Translations under genes and position numbers: made by a program
From: Quercus robur
Lineage: Eukaryota > Streptophyta > Magnoliopsida > Fagales > Fagaceae
NCBI RefSeq assembly: GCF_932294415.1
Contig: NC_065544.1
Span: forward strand, 29,837,210-29,901,209
Direction: 5' to 3'
DNA length: 64,000 nucleotides
Shown: positions 47,922-61,764 of the stretch, piece after piece
Layout of the letters: each line of letters starts with the position of its first letter
How positions within the stretch are numbered: the stretch's first letter is position 1
The notes under the pieces: model-generated
Told to the model about the DNA's origin: nothing
What the model saw: only the letters and a program-made list of their open reading frames with translations
The model's database searches: none

Positions 47922-48583
47922 AGTATAAAATAGAGTATTTGAATTCATGATCTATCTAAAGAGTGTGCTTCGAAGAAAGTGGGGGGGGGGGGGGGGGGGA
48001 ATTTAACATATATATGTACCTATATGTCATCAATTTTTATTGTCATGAAGTAAAAAATTAGCTTGCAGACTTTATATTCCAGAGTTAACTAATAATGAAG
48101 TTGATAATATAAAATATGTTACGTTTTCCATCGAAACAAATGAAGTGTTAGATTTTACTTGAAAGGGGAGAATATTCGTGTAGAGAGAAGAACACTCCGT
48201 TCATTAGTTAACTAATGAAGAAAGAAATAGGTTTGATGATCATTTTGATAAAAAAAAATTGAAATTATTTCATATAAAAAACCAAAATAGTTACAACATG
48301 ATATAACTTTTAATCACATGACCTATTTAATAGTAATGTTACTTGTTTAAATAATTTATAGAGTTATGTGATTTACAATGCGTATGCATTGTCTTATAAA
48401 CTGTTACATAATGGGTTGGACTTGGAGGTGATTCCTATTGTATAAACTATTACAGTCCCATTGTATTTTATTTTATGTAGATTGGCATATTGATAGTGGT
48501 TATGCAAATGTGAGTGTCTAAGGTTGTAAATGAAATAAATACAATGGGACTGTAAATGAACCAAAAAATAATTAAATACAATG
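47831..48583. other. AT-rich DNA with (AT)n and a poly-G tract
   Basis: (TA)n at 47888-47918 and an uninterrupted G run of about 19 at 47981-47999. No gene seen. Confidence 0.5.
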
Positions 48584-49158
48584 GGGCTGTAACCTATAAA
48601 TGAACCAAGTTATTTATGAATAGCTTGAGCTCGACTTTGAAAAAAATTTGGCTATGTCCATTTGTTAAGCAAACAAGTTAAGATCAAGTTTAAGTTTATG
48701 GTCAACTATTAAACAAGCCAAATTCAAATAAAATAATTTTTTTGTGAGCATGAGACTTGATTTAAATTTATATAATATTATATTTTTATATGTATATTTG
48801 TTTATAATTTACTCATAGAATTGAGAATTGATTTTGTAAGTTTGTAAATAGGTTCACATAGTACCAAATTATTATTTGTAGTTTATTGATAATATAAACA
48901 ATTCATTTATAGTAAAGATTCATAGATTTGTAAAGGGGAAAAAACTATTAGTCATGGTTTTACTATATAGAGGAAAAGAAAAAATTATTCAAGTAGCTTG
49001 CAAACAAGTTTAAACTTGTTTGACAATAAAATGAACCAAACTTAAACATATAATAATGTTTAGTGATAAGCTCGAACTTAGCTTATGTTCAAAATAAAAT
49101 TAAATGAACAAACTTAAATTTTTTATTCTCAACTTAGCTCAGCTCATTTACAGCTATA
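48584..49158. mobile_element. hAT-like non-autonomous element
   Basis: Left GGGGCTGTAACCTATAAATG and the reverse complement of the right end, TAGCTGTAAATGAGCTGAGC, are imperfect inverted repeats. AGCTTGAGCTCGA and AAGCTCGAACTTAGC-type sequence lies just inside the ends. No coding capacity, no clear target duplication. Confidence 0.45.
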
Positions 49159-51449
49159 TTTCTTTTATTCCTAAAATAGGATGAACCAATATTTTCTACC
49201 CATGAGAAATCCCGACTTCAACTCTAAATAAATGGCAATTGGCTCATTATATTTTTATTCCCTTCTTATATGGCTGCTATGAGGCTTTGAGAGTATATTT
49301 CTCCTCTATACATGCTCACTCTGCTCATGTATCAACCACCATTGTTTTGTGAAATCAAGGGCTCTCTTTCAAGACTTCAATTGAAACCTCATCCTCAAGT
49401 CATGGAGATATGTCATTTCTTTATAAAAACACTCATACATGCTTTGAATAAATCAAAATATCTTGTATAATTATAACAATTCCTTCAATCTGGTTTGAAG
49501 AAAAACTTTATCCTATATATATATATATATATATATATTTTGTTCAATCTAAATTGACAAAGTAATAAGTATTACTAGTAATCTTTAAGTGTTGAAAAAT
49601 AGTAAAATTTTGTGTATTTGTCTTTTTAATTGAGAATGATGATGATTACCACCCTTTCAACAAATGCTAAAAGAAACAAAAAGATTAAAGGCTTCCATAG
49701 TAGGTAGTAATAGTGAAGGTCTTCCCAAAGGACCAAAACTTCAAAAAGAAGGAATGAAAGGTCCAGAAAGGGAAGGGTTTGGGGCATTATTTTAGGCCTT
49801 TGACAGCATGAGAAAACCTAACAATATAAATCCTAGATCAAGAGAAATGCATGAAACTCAAAATACATTACACAAACGAAGAGCAGAAAGGATGAATCAC
49901 TAAATGCTTCGCTTGAATGATGAATTTCACGAATTAAATTCATTGTTTAATTCACCATTCATATCATAAGAGGGACTACCATATCACCATGTACTCTAAA
50001 AGTACTTAATCATTTTCTAGAGGAAGTAACATTAATACATTTATTATTTATTTTAATAAATGACTTAGAGATTAATACTTATCCTTTTATGTTATAGATA
50101 TAATTTCAATTATGCTAATACAGAATAGAAATATCACTAATCTATAAGAAAATTGAGATAATTAATCTATAGTCACAAATTATTTTACAATATTTTTACA
50201 AACGGTTGATATAGCCAACTTTTTATTAGTTTTCACCTAGGCCCACCACTAGCATCACTTTTTTTATTTACCAATAATCACTCACTACATCAGTAATTTG
50301 TAAAAAGTTTGTATTCCTAGCATTATTCAATTGAGATAAATGCTTCTAAGTTTACTCTAGCAAAAATCAGCAACGCCCAATATAATTAATGACGAAAAAT
50401 AGCAAATATCAATAAATTCCTTATAGTCTTGTAGGCTTGTTTATCTATATTCTTCTTAAACTCCTTCCACATAATCCTTAATTCGTTTCCTTTCAAAATA
50501 ATAATAATAATAATCGGTAATTGTTGGAGCTCCATTCCGACCGCATCCATACGGAATTCCCCAAAAAAAAATTTCCTTCCTATATGAATATGTTAGAGGA
50601 TAAACTTATTCTGTTTTTGCAGACATATTGTCATTGTTTATTAACGAAAGCAGCTTTTTGATTATCAAGAAATAGAAAGAATAAAGCAACTTCTTCAGGA
50701 GCTAATTAACCTAATCAATGCCGTAAAAGAAAGCTCCTCAATGGTTTTTTATGTGGTGATTTGATTGGTGAAGCACTGTAGAAGTAGTATTAGGTTCTTA
50801 TGCATTGCACCAAAAATTGAGAAATTCTATTTTACAGTTAAGATTTTATATATAATATATATTCAACTATATATTATGATATCATGTATTTTCGATTAAA
50901 ATTTTAAATAAAGTGTTAGTAAATTCACTTTAAATTTTCAATATTTAACATGAAACATGAATTGGATTCATTTTAAATGAAGATGATCCTTATTCAACTT
51001 GCAAGATAGATAGGTCATGGTATTTTTATTGTTTCAATGTCAAAATTAGATCATATAGAGAATACTAATGAAAATAAGCTCATCCAAACACATAGAAAAT
51101 TTTGACTTTAATTAACTGTAATTAATTCTTATCGTAGGTTACTTTTCTAGTGCAAGGCTTTTCTCATTTTTTGCAAGGTTCCACTAGGTTAACGATCACG
51201 TCAACAAATGATTATGACCACTCCAATAACAACTGTAACAATAAGCATTATTTTAAAACTCATCATAATTATTTATTTACAAGCTACAACTATAACTGAA
51301 AGAAGAACCAAAGAGTAGACCATAACTAGTAGCTAGGAAGGCACTAGTTTTTCCCTGCCTTCAGAAGATTGAAAAAAAAAGGGAAAAAAAAAAAAAAAAC
51401 AACAACTGGTAGATGAAAAGAAATGCATAGAAATTCAGTTCAATAAAAA
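49159..51449. other. Intergenic DNA 3' of the first MADS gene
   Basis: No gene seen. (AT)n at 49516-49537, ATA repeats at 50501-50513, and a poly-A run at 51384-51400 close to the MADS stop. Confidence 0.35.
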
Positions 51450-52100
51450 TTAAAGCAGATACCCATAAGCAAAATCGTAGGCATTAGGGATAGTAGAAGC
51501 AGCATCAACTTTAGGCTTGCTCTCAAGAAATTCAACATATTCTATACCATTCATCTCCAAGTGTGGTAAAGAATTAGGAGCAGACTCAAACAAAATCTTG
51601 TTGGCTTGTTTTGCTACGTTCTTCTTTAGCTCCTCAATCGAAACCCTTAATTGCTCTAACTCATGTAGCCCAAGCTCATTGATTGGAGCTTCCCACCAGC
51701 ATTGTCTTTGGTTAGCCCTCCTCATGTGGTCAAGTGCTTCTCCATACTTTTTCTCAGCTTCGACTTGATTGATAATTTGAGTGAGATAATTGTTGAGCTC
51801 ACGAACATTAGCATTTTGATGAGCTTCAATGAGCTGGTGTTTCTTGGACCCTAAGTTAGGGTTTCCAGTAAGAAAACGATCAAGTATAGGCTCAACGTTG
51901 GGGTGACCAAATGAGAAAATCTTGCCCGCTGGTGAGAAAACAACAATGGCAATCTCAGCCCCACAAAGTGTACAAAGCTCACTAGCTTTCTTAAAAAGCC
52001 CTGACCGACGTTTGGAGAATGTAACATGTCGATGACTTTTGCTCAGAATTTTTGTACACCCTGTCTTTTTGCGACCCATGCTAAGATTTTGCTTTGCCAT
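51450..52100 (-). CDS. AGL62-like: Type I (M-alpha) MADS-box transcription factor, AGL62-like
   Basis: An intronless 216-residue protein, typical of type I MADS genes. The MADS domain occupies about residues 9-68, with the hallmark RRSGLFKKASELCTLCGAEI and VFSPAGKIFSFGHP. A helical, coiled-coil-prone region follows at about 85-165, containing the subgroup motif CWWEAPINELGLHELEQLR. The C-terminus ends AYDFAYGYLL. Family knowledge: AGL62 and relatives are nuclear DNA-binding proteins acting mainly in the female gametophyte and early endosperm. The role of this copy is inferred. The extreme N-terminal arm, GRKKTGCTKILSKSHRH, departs from the usual GRxKIxxxKI pattern, which touches DNA. The second copy at 62861-63520 is a close paralogue in the same orientation. 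The start was chosen at the only ATG preceding the MADS domain with a TATA box upstream. Confidence 0.93.
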   Translation of the reverse strand: MAKQNLSMGRKKTGCTKILSKSHRHVTFSKRRSGLFKKASELCTLCGAEIAIVVFSPAGKIFSFGHPNVEPILDRFLTGNPNLGSKKHQLIEAHQNANVRELNNYLTQIINQVEAEKKYGEALDHMRRANQRQCWWEAPINELGLHELEQLRVSIEELKKNVAKQANKILFESAPNSLPHLEMNGIEYVEFLESKPKVDAASTIPNAYDFAYGYLL

Positions 52101-52205
52101 AGCTAAACCTATCAGAGATTCAACTCGACTAGACTGAAAGGAAAAATACTTGTTTTTTTTATTTGGATTTTCTGTGCTTCTGCCGGGAAAACTGAAAAGT
52201 GGGTA

Positions 52206-52213
52206 CTTATATA
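52206..52213 (-). promoter_or_regulatory. TATA box of the first MADS gene
   Basis: TATATAAG on the minus strand, about 106 bases before the ATG. A conserved upstream block (AAGATTTGGACGTTACAAAA at 52301-52320) has a counterpart upstream of the second MADS gene. Confidence 0.65.
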
Positions 52214-52352
52214 GGGTCTTTTGCGTTAACTATGTAATTAATTACTACTAAAACTATCATTTGTGTGTCTTAATTGTCAATTACTTTGTATTATTAATCA
52301 AAGATTTGGACGTTACAAAATCTTCTTTACTGTGTGGATGATAACTATGACA

Positions 52353-53540
52353 TAATTATCTATTTATAGGTTTATAATTAATGATCATTTAACCTTTAGA
52401 GGTCATAATATAGCATATTTGTGGCGGGTTTATATCTTAATAAATTGGAATTAGAATTGAGTTTGACTTTCCTTCACAATAGATTAAGAAAAAATACTTT
52501 ACACTTTTGATCGAAAAAAGGAACTTTAGATTTACTTCTAAAATCGCTTTCATACATACAGCTGCTATCTTTTCCCTTTTCCTCCAAAAAAAAAAAAAAA
52601 AAAGAAGCTAATATCTTTTCCTAAATTAAAAAAAAAAAAAAAAAAAAATCTCTTACATACATGATGAACCAAGCTAATCCAATCTGAAGTAGGCCATAGA
52701 ATAAAAGGCATTGCTCTTTGTCTTGGTATTATTTTTTTTAATAAAGTTTCTACCTATAGCGTCTACTTCTAATAATTGCACACTTTATTATTAAATCAAA
52801 ACACAAATTGGTATTACAATGAAATTTTTTTTTTTTTTTTTGGTTGAGAATTCACATTGAAAAAGGTTAGAGATGTTTTAAAAAATAATTTTATTTGGAA
52901 TAGATAAAATTTTATGCAAACCATAAACTAATACGAGATGATTTTGTATGTGATATAATAAGAACCTCAAAACCATCTTTAATACTATTAAATTATTAAT
53001 TACTATGAAACTAATGCGAGGGAGATGCCTCCTTGATGACTGTCTTTAAGCATTGCAACTAAGCACCAAATACAGAGTTCCTGGTTCGTTTAAGTGGCTA
53101 CAGTCTGGAATAGCTAGTAAAGTTGGGTTGGTCTGATCACTCTCAAGCAGAAATATGAAAATTATACAGAAAGAAAAGTCAGTTTCCACAATCCTAGATT
53201 TGTTTTAAAATTGTACTAGGCTGAATCTTCACGAACGTTCATTAAGATATTGTGTGACGCAGAAATATGATCCACGATCCCAGAATGCAATCACTAAAAT
53301 AGCTCATGACGTGCAGTAATACACGTTCTAAATCCTAAAACTACAAACAAGGTTGTGAAAGAATTTATAAAGAAAAAACATATATACTTGTCTTTATAGT
53401 CCATACAATTGTGGACATGTAGAATCGTAGATACGCATATTATGCACACGCGTGCACTCAATAAATATAATACTTAACCAATTTAAATAATAATAATAAA
53501 AAATGATACTCATATGAATACTAAGTGGTATTTTAATGTT
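52353..53540. other. Intergenic DNA with a SINE fragment
   Basis: Minus-strand Au-like SINE tail remnant at 52735-52825 (AAGTTTCTACCTATAGCGTC). Poly-A runs at 52586-52603 and 52628-52648. No gene seen. Confidence 0.45.
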
Positions 53541-53550
53541 ATAAAACCCA

Positions 53551-54310
53551 TTGTTATTAATTCCATTTTGGACCCATTTCGGTTTGTCTAGTGGAACGAA
53601 ATATTTCAGTACTGGTCTATTTCGACGTACCGTTTCAGGGTGTTTCGGGATTTCTAAGAAAAAAAAATATATATAAATATATATGTATATGAACACACAC
53701 GTATACAACCTATTATTTACAATTTATTGTGTAAGAATTATGAAAATGTTATCAATATAACATTTTTCTAATAATAATATTTTTTTTAAAAATAAATTAA
53801 TATTAATATAAAGTTATAAACCATTGTACACAATGAGGAAAATAAAAATAATACCTCTGACATTTGCTTTTGAATTTTTTAACTTTTTTTGTCATTTCCA
53901 AAGTCACTCACATGATGGGCTCAGAAAAGTTGAAATTTGAAATCAATAAAAGACTCTAGGAGACACCAGGACACTCAAGACAATAGAAAATAAAAGAACA
54001 AAAGACCAGTCCCACTAACCAGTGGATACAAAATGGAGAAGAAGAAGATGAAGAAGTGGGCTAGGACGCTGGGTTCATTCAGGCAAATGGTAGGCCGGTG
54101 TCGTTTGGATCTTTATTTTTTATTTTTTTATTTAATTTTAATAACAGGCTAAATCCTGTACTGGCCGGAATTTATATCTTGGCCGAAATTGTCCGAAATG
54201 GCCCGAAATCTTACTCGAGGTGGAACGTGGGGTATTTTGGTACCAGTTTACATACCGATACGAAAAATTCCGGCCATTTTGGTTGGAACGGAACGGTATC
54301 AATAACAATG
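53551..54310. mobile_element. MULE-like non-autonomous element, 9-10 bp target duplication
   Basis: The left end TTGTTATTAATTCCATTTTG and the reverse complement of the right end, CATTGTTATTGATACCGTTC, are related inverted repeats. ATAAAACCCA is duplicated at 53541-53550 and 54311-54320. A 9-bp duplication is the usual Mutator signature; the tenth base may be chance. Subterminal ATTTCGG/GGCCGAAAT-type motifs are inverted on the two sides. No coding capacity. Confidence 0.65.
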
Positions 54311-54320
54311 ATAAAACCCA

Positions 54321-54937
54321 TAAAAATATAACAATCCGTTATATTGTGTTAATTTTTTAGGGTTTTTATATATGAATAAACCTTGATATAATTTTTTTTT
54401 ATCAAATTTTTACTTATAATTCTCATGTAATGATTTTTAGTAAGTAAATAAATCCCAAGAACAATTTATGTTAATTGTATTTAACTTTATAAAATGATTA
54501 AATCATAAAAATTTTAAGCCATATTATAAGTACCATTTGTGCATCAAATACTTTTGAGTTCAACTTAAAAATAATATTAAATTATAAAGTTTATTATATA
54601 ACTGTTTTTTAAATTTATTACTTAAACATTTATTTTTGAAAAATAATAAATATCATATAAAGAATTTGAACTCTTAACCCTTTTAAAGGTAACATTTTTT
54701 AATTTTATTTCTTTATATTTTTTATCTTCAATTACAAATTTCTTTCTTTATTATTATTATTTTGAATCCTTCCTTTTATTTTACCTCTTAACTTTAAGAT
54801 AAAATAGGAAACATCAAGGGCCTTTTACCTTAATCAGCACCTTCTCATACACAAAGTTCTTGGGAGGTTTAAGGAGGGGGGAGGGGGGGGGGGGAATTTG
54901 AGCTGCGAGATTAACAGTATATTGTAATTATCTCAAA

Positions 54938-54991
<54 letters not shown>

Positions 54992-56559
54992 GAAACATTT
55001 TTTTTTTTTGTAATGTTTTTTTTAATAGGTTTGACATATAAAAGAAAATTAAAGGAAAAATTCAAAAATGGAGAAGAAAAAAGGGAAGAAGAAGACCATT
55101 TATAAGGAAAAGGGGCAAGCGGGTTGGGCCCTCTTGACCCCCTACGCTGCTCTTGTTAGTATGTTTTTATAATTTATTTGAACATTTGTAGGGAGAGAAG
55201 AGTAGAGGGTAAGGGAGAGGAACTTTGCCTCTACTTTAATTACAAAGTTGTAGTTTCCATCATGTGAAGAGAGAGGGCAATCAACCTGCTCATTTCCTTG
55301 CTAGAAGAGCAGTTTTATCTACATATTTAGATGTATAGGTAGAAGAACAACAACTAGATTTGGATGATGTATTCCAAAATAATTTCATTCATCAATAAAA
55401 TTGAACCTTACTTTTTCTTATTAAAAAAAAAAAAAAAAAAGACATCCAAACAAGATTCATTAAGCTTCCTCAGTCATCTCATTCTACTTTCCTCTCCTCC
55501 CCCTCCATCCAAACACAATCTCATGGATAAAATTAAGGCATGAGGTTAACTTTATGATGTCCCACTATAATTCCATTTCATATTTGAGAAGGAAAAAAAA
55601 AAAAAAAAAAACTCAAGTCCTCATTCCCATCAATCTTCTTAGATATTTGAACCCTAAATACAGAAGGTGTTAACCAGTTGAGCTAGTTACTATTTAAATT
55701 TGTATACTAAAAAGAGTCATCTCGTTTGTATAGGGGCTTAAGGAAAATGAAAGCTATATATAAATGTGGAATACTCATAGTTTGACAAAATATTTATATT
55801 CTAAGGCAATTTTAATGGAGGAATCACTTTGAAGTGTTCCCAAGATGAAGGGGAGAAGTTTCACACCCAAGAACTTTGGATCTCATAAGGCTTTTTATTT
55901 TATTTTATTTATATTTTTTTTTTCTTGATGAGGAATCTCATGAGGCTTTGAAAACCACTAGCCACTAGGCCAATCCCTTGGGGATTAATATATGTGTATT
56001 TATGTATATGTATAAGTCATCATTATCCTGTTCTAAAAAGAAAAGAAAAAAAGTCATTATTATCCTAGTCATTATATATTCTCTAATTGTAATTGAAAAT
56101 TAATTATTTTTTTTTAATTTAGTTTAAGTGATATTAAGAATACAACAAATTTTAGCTTTTTCAAATTGATTTGTCATTAATTTTAAAAAATAATAAAAAT
56201 TAGACATTTATTTAAAATTTACTAGTTATATTCATTACTGTGTCATTTTGCAATGGTTATGTATAATCCTAGAATTTTCCAATTAATTTTTGTAGACTTA
56301 ATTGTCTAAACGAAACCTATTAAATAATTGTTGACCAAAAAAATCTAACGGATCCAGCCTAAAAAAATTTACCTAACTCTTGCCTTCGCTTTTAATATAA
56401 AAGACACATTAGATATCAAATGGTTTGGATCTATCCTAACGATATATATATATATATATATATATATATTCCCCTTTTTTGAGAAGACAGAACGATACTT
56501 AATACTTCTTCTTTTTAAAACAAAAATAAAATAGTTTAATATATATTTAAATCCTTTTC
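54321..56559. other. Intergenic DNA with microsatellites and a SINE-like remnant
   Basis: A G-rich run at 54876-54894 and (AT)n(AC)n(AT)n at 54940-54991. A minus-strand tRNA-like head at about 55615-55695 (AACTAGCTCAACTGGTTAAC ... GGGTTCAAAT) is adjacent to a poly-T/poly-A tract. (AT)n at 56443-56470. No gene seen. Confidence 0.45.
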
Positions 56560-56985
56560 GGTGTGTAGTTCTGTATTTTTCCGACCCAAAAAAAAAAAAA
56601 AAAAGATTCTGTTTAACTTTTCTATTTTATGTATTGTTACAGATTTTCTTCAAAAAAAAAAGTATTGTTACAGATAAACATCTAGCCATCTAGGCGTGTT
56701 TTGCACGAGGGGAAACAAAATCAAGTTCTTAAGAAACGATTTATTTTTGGGGTACGAACTTTCTCGATGAAGGTGGTAAAATTAAGAATACTTACTTGGG
56801 ACTTTCTAAAAATATTTGAATAATTTATATTGTTGTAGGCATATGTGATATACCAATTAGAGATTCTATCCATCTACACTATTTCGATGATTTGTCATGG
56901 TATACTCCTAGAAAGAGAAAAAATAAAAAATAAAAATCAATCGTTTGTGTAATTATGATCATTAAACTCTATACATTGGCAGAGT
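56560..56985 (+). repeat. Block 1 of a local duplication shared with the MADS 3' flank
   Basis: Contains AGGGGAAACAAAATCAAGTT-like sequence (GAGGGGAAACAAAATCAAG), AAGAAACGATTTATTTTTGG, GGTGGTAAAATTAAGAATAC, TAGGCATATGTGATATACC and CATTAAACTCTATAC. The same order is found at 61890-62475, where a SINE interrupts it. No MADS gene follows block 1. Confidence 0.7.
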
Positions 56986-57019
56986 TCAAGTGATAGTATA
57001 AATGGTAAGGACATCTTTT

Positions 57020-57240
57020 GTAGTGTCACATAGGGGTATACGCGGTTCGGTGCGATCAGTTTTGGAGAGGCTTTTTGCACTGTGCTTATAAGTTGTGATT
57101 TCACCCTATGCTTGACCGCACCTCACTTTTGGAGGATAAGAACTAGTCAGCACAAGGTGTGGTTAATCTTAGCGACTCGGTGCAGTTCGTTTAGCTATGT
57201 GGGCTAGGCTTTTAAAATTATTATTCTAAAATTTGGGCTT
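57020..57240. mobile_element. One-ended hAT-like fragment
   Basis: TAGGGGTATACGCGGTTCGG is a typical terminal sequence of a plant hAT family, followed by GTGCGATC and CTCGGTGCAGTTCG motifs. The opposite end was not found. Confidence 0.35.
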
Positions 57241-57639
57241 TTGGGCCTCTAAAAATAGCATTTTGAGCTCATTTTGACTTCTTTTTAATTGGATCTTTCT
57301 TTGCAAAGGGCTTATTTTTCCCCCAAATACTACATTAAACCCTTATAAAATAGAATTTATAAAACATATGAATTATAAAATGCCTTATTAGATTAGATAA
57401 TCAAACAATAACATCAACTTTCTCAGTGCTAAAATCACAATAACAACAAGATAATCAACTAAAACCATAATAGCATGATATAATAAACTAAAATCAAAAC
57501 TGTATAATCAATCAATAGGATGACCAACAAATAAATTTACAATATTTGAGCCCTAGAAACAAAATCAAATAGCAAACAACATGAGTGAACTTAAATAAAA
57601 AAAAAAAATTTAAAAATAAAAAAAAAAACCTAGAAGCAA

Positions 57640-57790
57640 AATCAAACACAAACATGAAAGTTCAACACAACAGGGTGAATTGAAAACAAAATATAAAATA
57701 ACCCTAAAAAAAAAAAAAAAAAAAACACAAACATGAAAGTTCGACACAACAGGATGAATTGAAAACAAAATATAAAATAACCCTAAAAAC
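57640..57790. repeat. About 80-bp tandem duplication
   Basis: CACAAACATGAAAGTTC(A/G)ACAC and AACAAAATATAAAATAACCC occur twice, at about 57645-57709 and 57725-57789, separated by a poly-A run. Differences are one or two bases. Confidence 0.8.
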
Positions 57791-60700
57791 AAAATCAAAC
57801 AGCAAAGAAAAAAAAAAATCAAAGGTATTTCATAAGTGGATCTCATCAAAGAATTTAAACAAGATCAATGCCTCATTCATAATAGAGGCCCATCATATTT
57901 TAGAAAATTTCCCCATTTTTTTCTCTTTTATCAAACTTATTTGGACCTATATATGAAGTGAGCCGTGACACTTTGAAGCCCACACCAACACTTCGTCTTT
58001 TTCTTTATGTTTTGTTTTGTTTTCATTTTATTTTTTTTTCCATTTTATTTTATTTTTAATTTTTACTTATCCCAACCTGTTAAGAGTATTTTATTTTTTC
58101 CATTCCTAAGACCATCTCTTCTAGCCAAAGCCCATTTGCAATGTTCAATCCCTTCCTTAAGATGGGCCTTACATCTAGTTTCAAGGATCATGGTCCATTT
58201 ACTTTTTCAATCTCCCTACTCTCATATGGGCCATACATCCAATTTCAATGATTTGGTCCAATGGTCGTGTCGGTCTCATTTTTTTCAAATGATTTCACCT
58301 TTTTTTTTTTTAATCCTCATTGAGTTTTTGGTGGGCCTACCCAACTCTTTGGGGTTTTAAGGTTTCAAAACATTATGGATGAGTCCAACATCATCTCAAT
58401 AAAGCTCATAACATACATGATCTTGGGCCTTTTGTTTGAGAAATTGTATTGGATTTGAGGCCAAAAGTTAGGGTATCTTATAAGTTTATAGTCCGTTGTC
58501 ATTTTCCAAGTCTATGCATACTCATGCTTTTAGACCCCTTAATTGAAAAAAAAAAAAAAAAAAGGTTTTGAACTAGGCTCAAAAGTTAGGGTTTACCGTG
58601 GCTAATTGGATCATATTCTTATTTCTTTTTGGGTTCTTCTTTAAGACATGCAACTTTGGGCTTTTCCCTAGGGATCAAGTTTTATGGCTATTCTATGTAT
58701 GGCCGGGTATAGATTATTAATAGGGTTTCCTTCTCCTCTTCCTTAAAAATACCACTCACAACTAGGTGCCTTGTTCTCCAACCTAGGTGGAGTGGCCCTT
58801 AGTGGAGGAAAAGATTTATCTCTAAACTAATTTGGAGAAAAACCTTTCAAACTTTTCCTATATCTTTTTATTGTTTAAGAATTTTGAAAATCTAACCGTT
58901 GGATTGCATTTTTTTTTTTTAATGTTCTTAACATGCATATCAAATTTTGTTCAAATAACAATCAATAAACTTATTTTTTATGCATAGTTTTATATCACAA
59001 AAACTTAAAATTTAATCATTTTATAATAAGAACATATAATCCGACTATTAGATTCTCAAAATTCACATTCAATAAAACGATATATGAGGATTTTGAAGAA
59101 TTTCTCCATAATCTAGTTTAGAGAGAAACATTTTCCCTTAATGGATAGGTAGGTTAACTTGTTATTGTAGTTATATGTCATCACGAGCAATGGCACATGC
59201 TGTGAGTTTATGAGGTGAGGTACAAACACCTTAAGCCCCAATGGGACTTAAGATCCCCCACCTACCTCCCTTGAGGGTTCATAGGGTAAAGAGATGTGCA
59301 AGGCATCATTAGGAGGGTCCTTGTTAGATAAGCTACAAAATAAACTAAAGTCTTAACTCTCTATCCCCAATGAAGTCTCCACTTTAGGCTCACCATCCTA
59401 GACATGGGATTGTTGCCCAAGGAGTATGCCTCAGCCAAGTGGATTGGAGGTAGGGGGTTGGGAGTCGTCACTTAGTTCAAGTCCAAAAACCAATTTTGAT
59501 CCCTTGTAAAGGTCTACACTGGATACTAGATTCGGAGTTAGGATACACCTTAGGACAGTATTAGAAACCCAAGTCCCCTTGACATGTGGGCCAATGTTCC
59601 ATAGCCTAGCTAGTTCTATCAAGGAAGCCCATAATGGGCGATCCTAAAGCATGCAAGAAAGTAGCACATGTGCACGCGCGCGCACACACACACACACTCA
59701 TGTGAAACCTAAACTAGTCATTCATTCATCATGCATTCAACATTCATCAACACATTCATATTCATCGTTCATGTCATAGTAAAGAAGGAAACATATCTGC
59801 AATTCAAAAACAAATCAAGCCTAATTAATCAAGTCAAGCTAAATTTGAGAACAAATCGAATCTCTCTAGTCAATAATCAAAGTAAACCAAATCACACCAA
59901 AGATGCATTAATAAGGGAAAACTTCATTCTAGACTTATCCAAATAAAATTTGATTATGGCAATGTCAACTAAAAATCATGGAAAATAACAAATAATTATT
60001 AATTTCCCAAATATGAGTAAAGTCAAATCTTATGGCATACGAAAAGTATCAAAGCAATCAAATCAAAAAATCAAAATACAAAATTTTTCCTATTTTTAGT
60101 CAAGCTGCATATGCAAGCCTGAAGCATGCATACACAAATATTAAACTTGTGTTCGTACAATCAATTATGAGTGCGCATCCTAACATGAAACCTAATTCCA
60201 AAATTATTTTCCATATTCAACTGGATTCACATGATTTATAATTTATTGACTTGACTCTTTCATTGAGAACAAACTATAACATAACAAATTAAATCTAAAC
60301 TAATCAAAACCTAGTTCTATGCAAAAACAATATCCAAGAACACATTCATAAAAACAAACAATCATATTTAAGCAATAAAAAGTCATGGGGGAAGGACTTA
60401 CCTTGATTGAGAATCACATATTTGAAACTTATAACTGGAAATAAAATGAAATTTTGAAATGGTTTTGAAAGAAGGATTAAAAACCATGTTATGCATAAAG
60501 TGACTTTTAAGATAGAAGTTTTGAAAAAAAAAAAAAAAAATCATGAATAAGACTAGTGTGAAAAGATTGAGTGAAGAAAGAAAGTTTTTGGAAGACTCTT
60601 TAAAATTTATTTTGAATGGAGGCATAATGTGTGTATTTATAGAATTATTTATAGAAGAATAGAGTTTCTGTGGCAATTTACATAGGCTTGAACTAAGGAT

Positions 60701-61731
60701 AAGCAGCCTTAAAAAGATGCATACTTGGTCGACAAAACTACTATCCAAACTTCAAGTGGAAATATCTTACTCATTTTAAATTCAAATTAGGCCAAGTATG
60801 AAATTCTTTTAAAAAAATAATAATAATAAATTAGGCCAAGTATGTGTCAATTTTGAAGATTTGTATGTCTAATTTCCAAAAAAAAAAAAAAAAGGAAAAA
60901 AAAAAAAGAAACAAACAAACAAAAGCTCATTCAAAAATTAGTTGTTGTTCAAGAGATTGACAAAAGAGTGAGCAAATGTTATTTTTTGACATCACTTTTA
61001 AAGTAGTTTAGAGCATTTCTTAGTTATGATCACTTCTGAACAATCAAAAATACTTTAATTGCCTTTTAGTTAATATTTTTCAAGATCCTCTTTGGGACTG
61101 GGACCACAGGTTATTAACTAATATAAAATGTAATATCTACATTGTTGAGCCCATTGGTCTAAAGACTCTAAACTAGGTATCAGGGGAAAATAATTGGCTC
61201 ATAGGATTAGTGTATGCCCTAGTGGTTTAGCAAGGGTCAACATAATTTTCAAATGTACTAATCATAGATAATACAGAAATGACATTTCATTATAGAATGC
61301 CAGATATGTCTTAGCCCTAAGCTTTTTACCATATATTTTTTTTTGTGGGTATGCAACCAACCTCAAAAATCCCATTTCTAGCATAATCAAAGACACTCAC
61401 TTATCAAAACAGAAAGACACTCACTTTGATTTCAATCTTACCTTGTTTAACTTTCCTTGAATTTTGGGATATTATTTTCCAGCCAAGTTTGCCCAGTCTT
61501 CCCTCTTCACTTGAAACCTCCTCAACAAATTCCTTTTAACAAGCTCAATCATGGTTACTATAGCTATAGGCATATCCTCAGGATTGCTGATGGAGGACTT
61601 GAAATACTCTGACTAATTGTTCATAAGCACATTAATCTAAATGTAAGCTCAAATAAAAATATAAAATAAACCTAGTGCACGTACTCTAGTAACATTAAAA
61701 AATAAAATAAAATAAATCATATTTTCTTTCA

Positions 61732-61764
<33 letters not shown>

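Noticed and set aside
57000-58600. Third MADS gene next to duplicated block 1
   Set aside because: No MADS-domain motif such as RRSGLFKKASEL could be read in any frame there; only the flanking block is shared.
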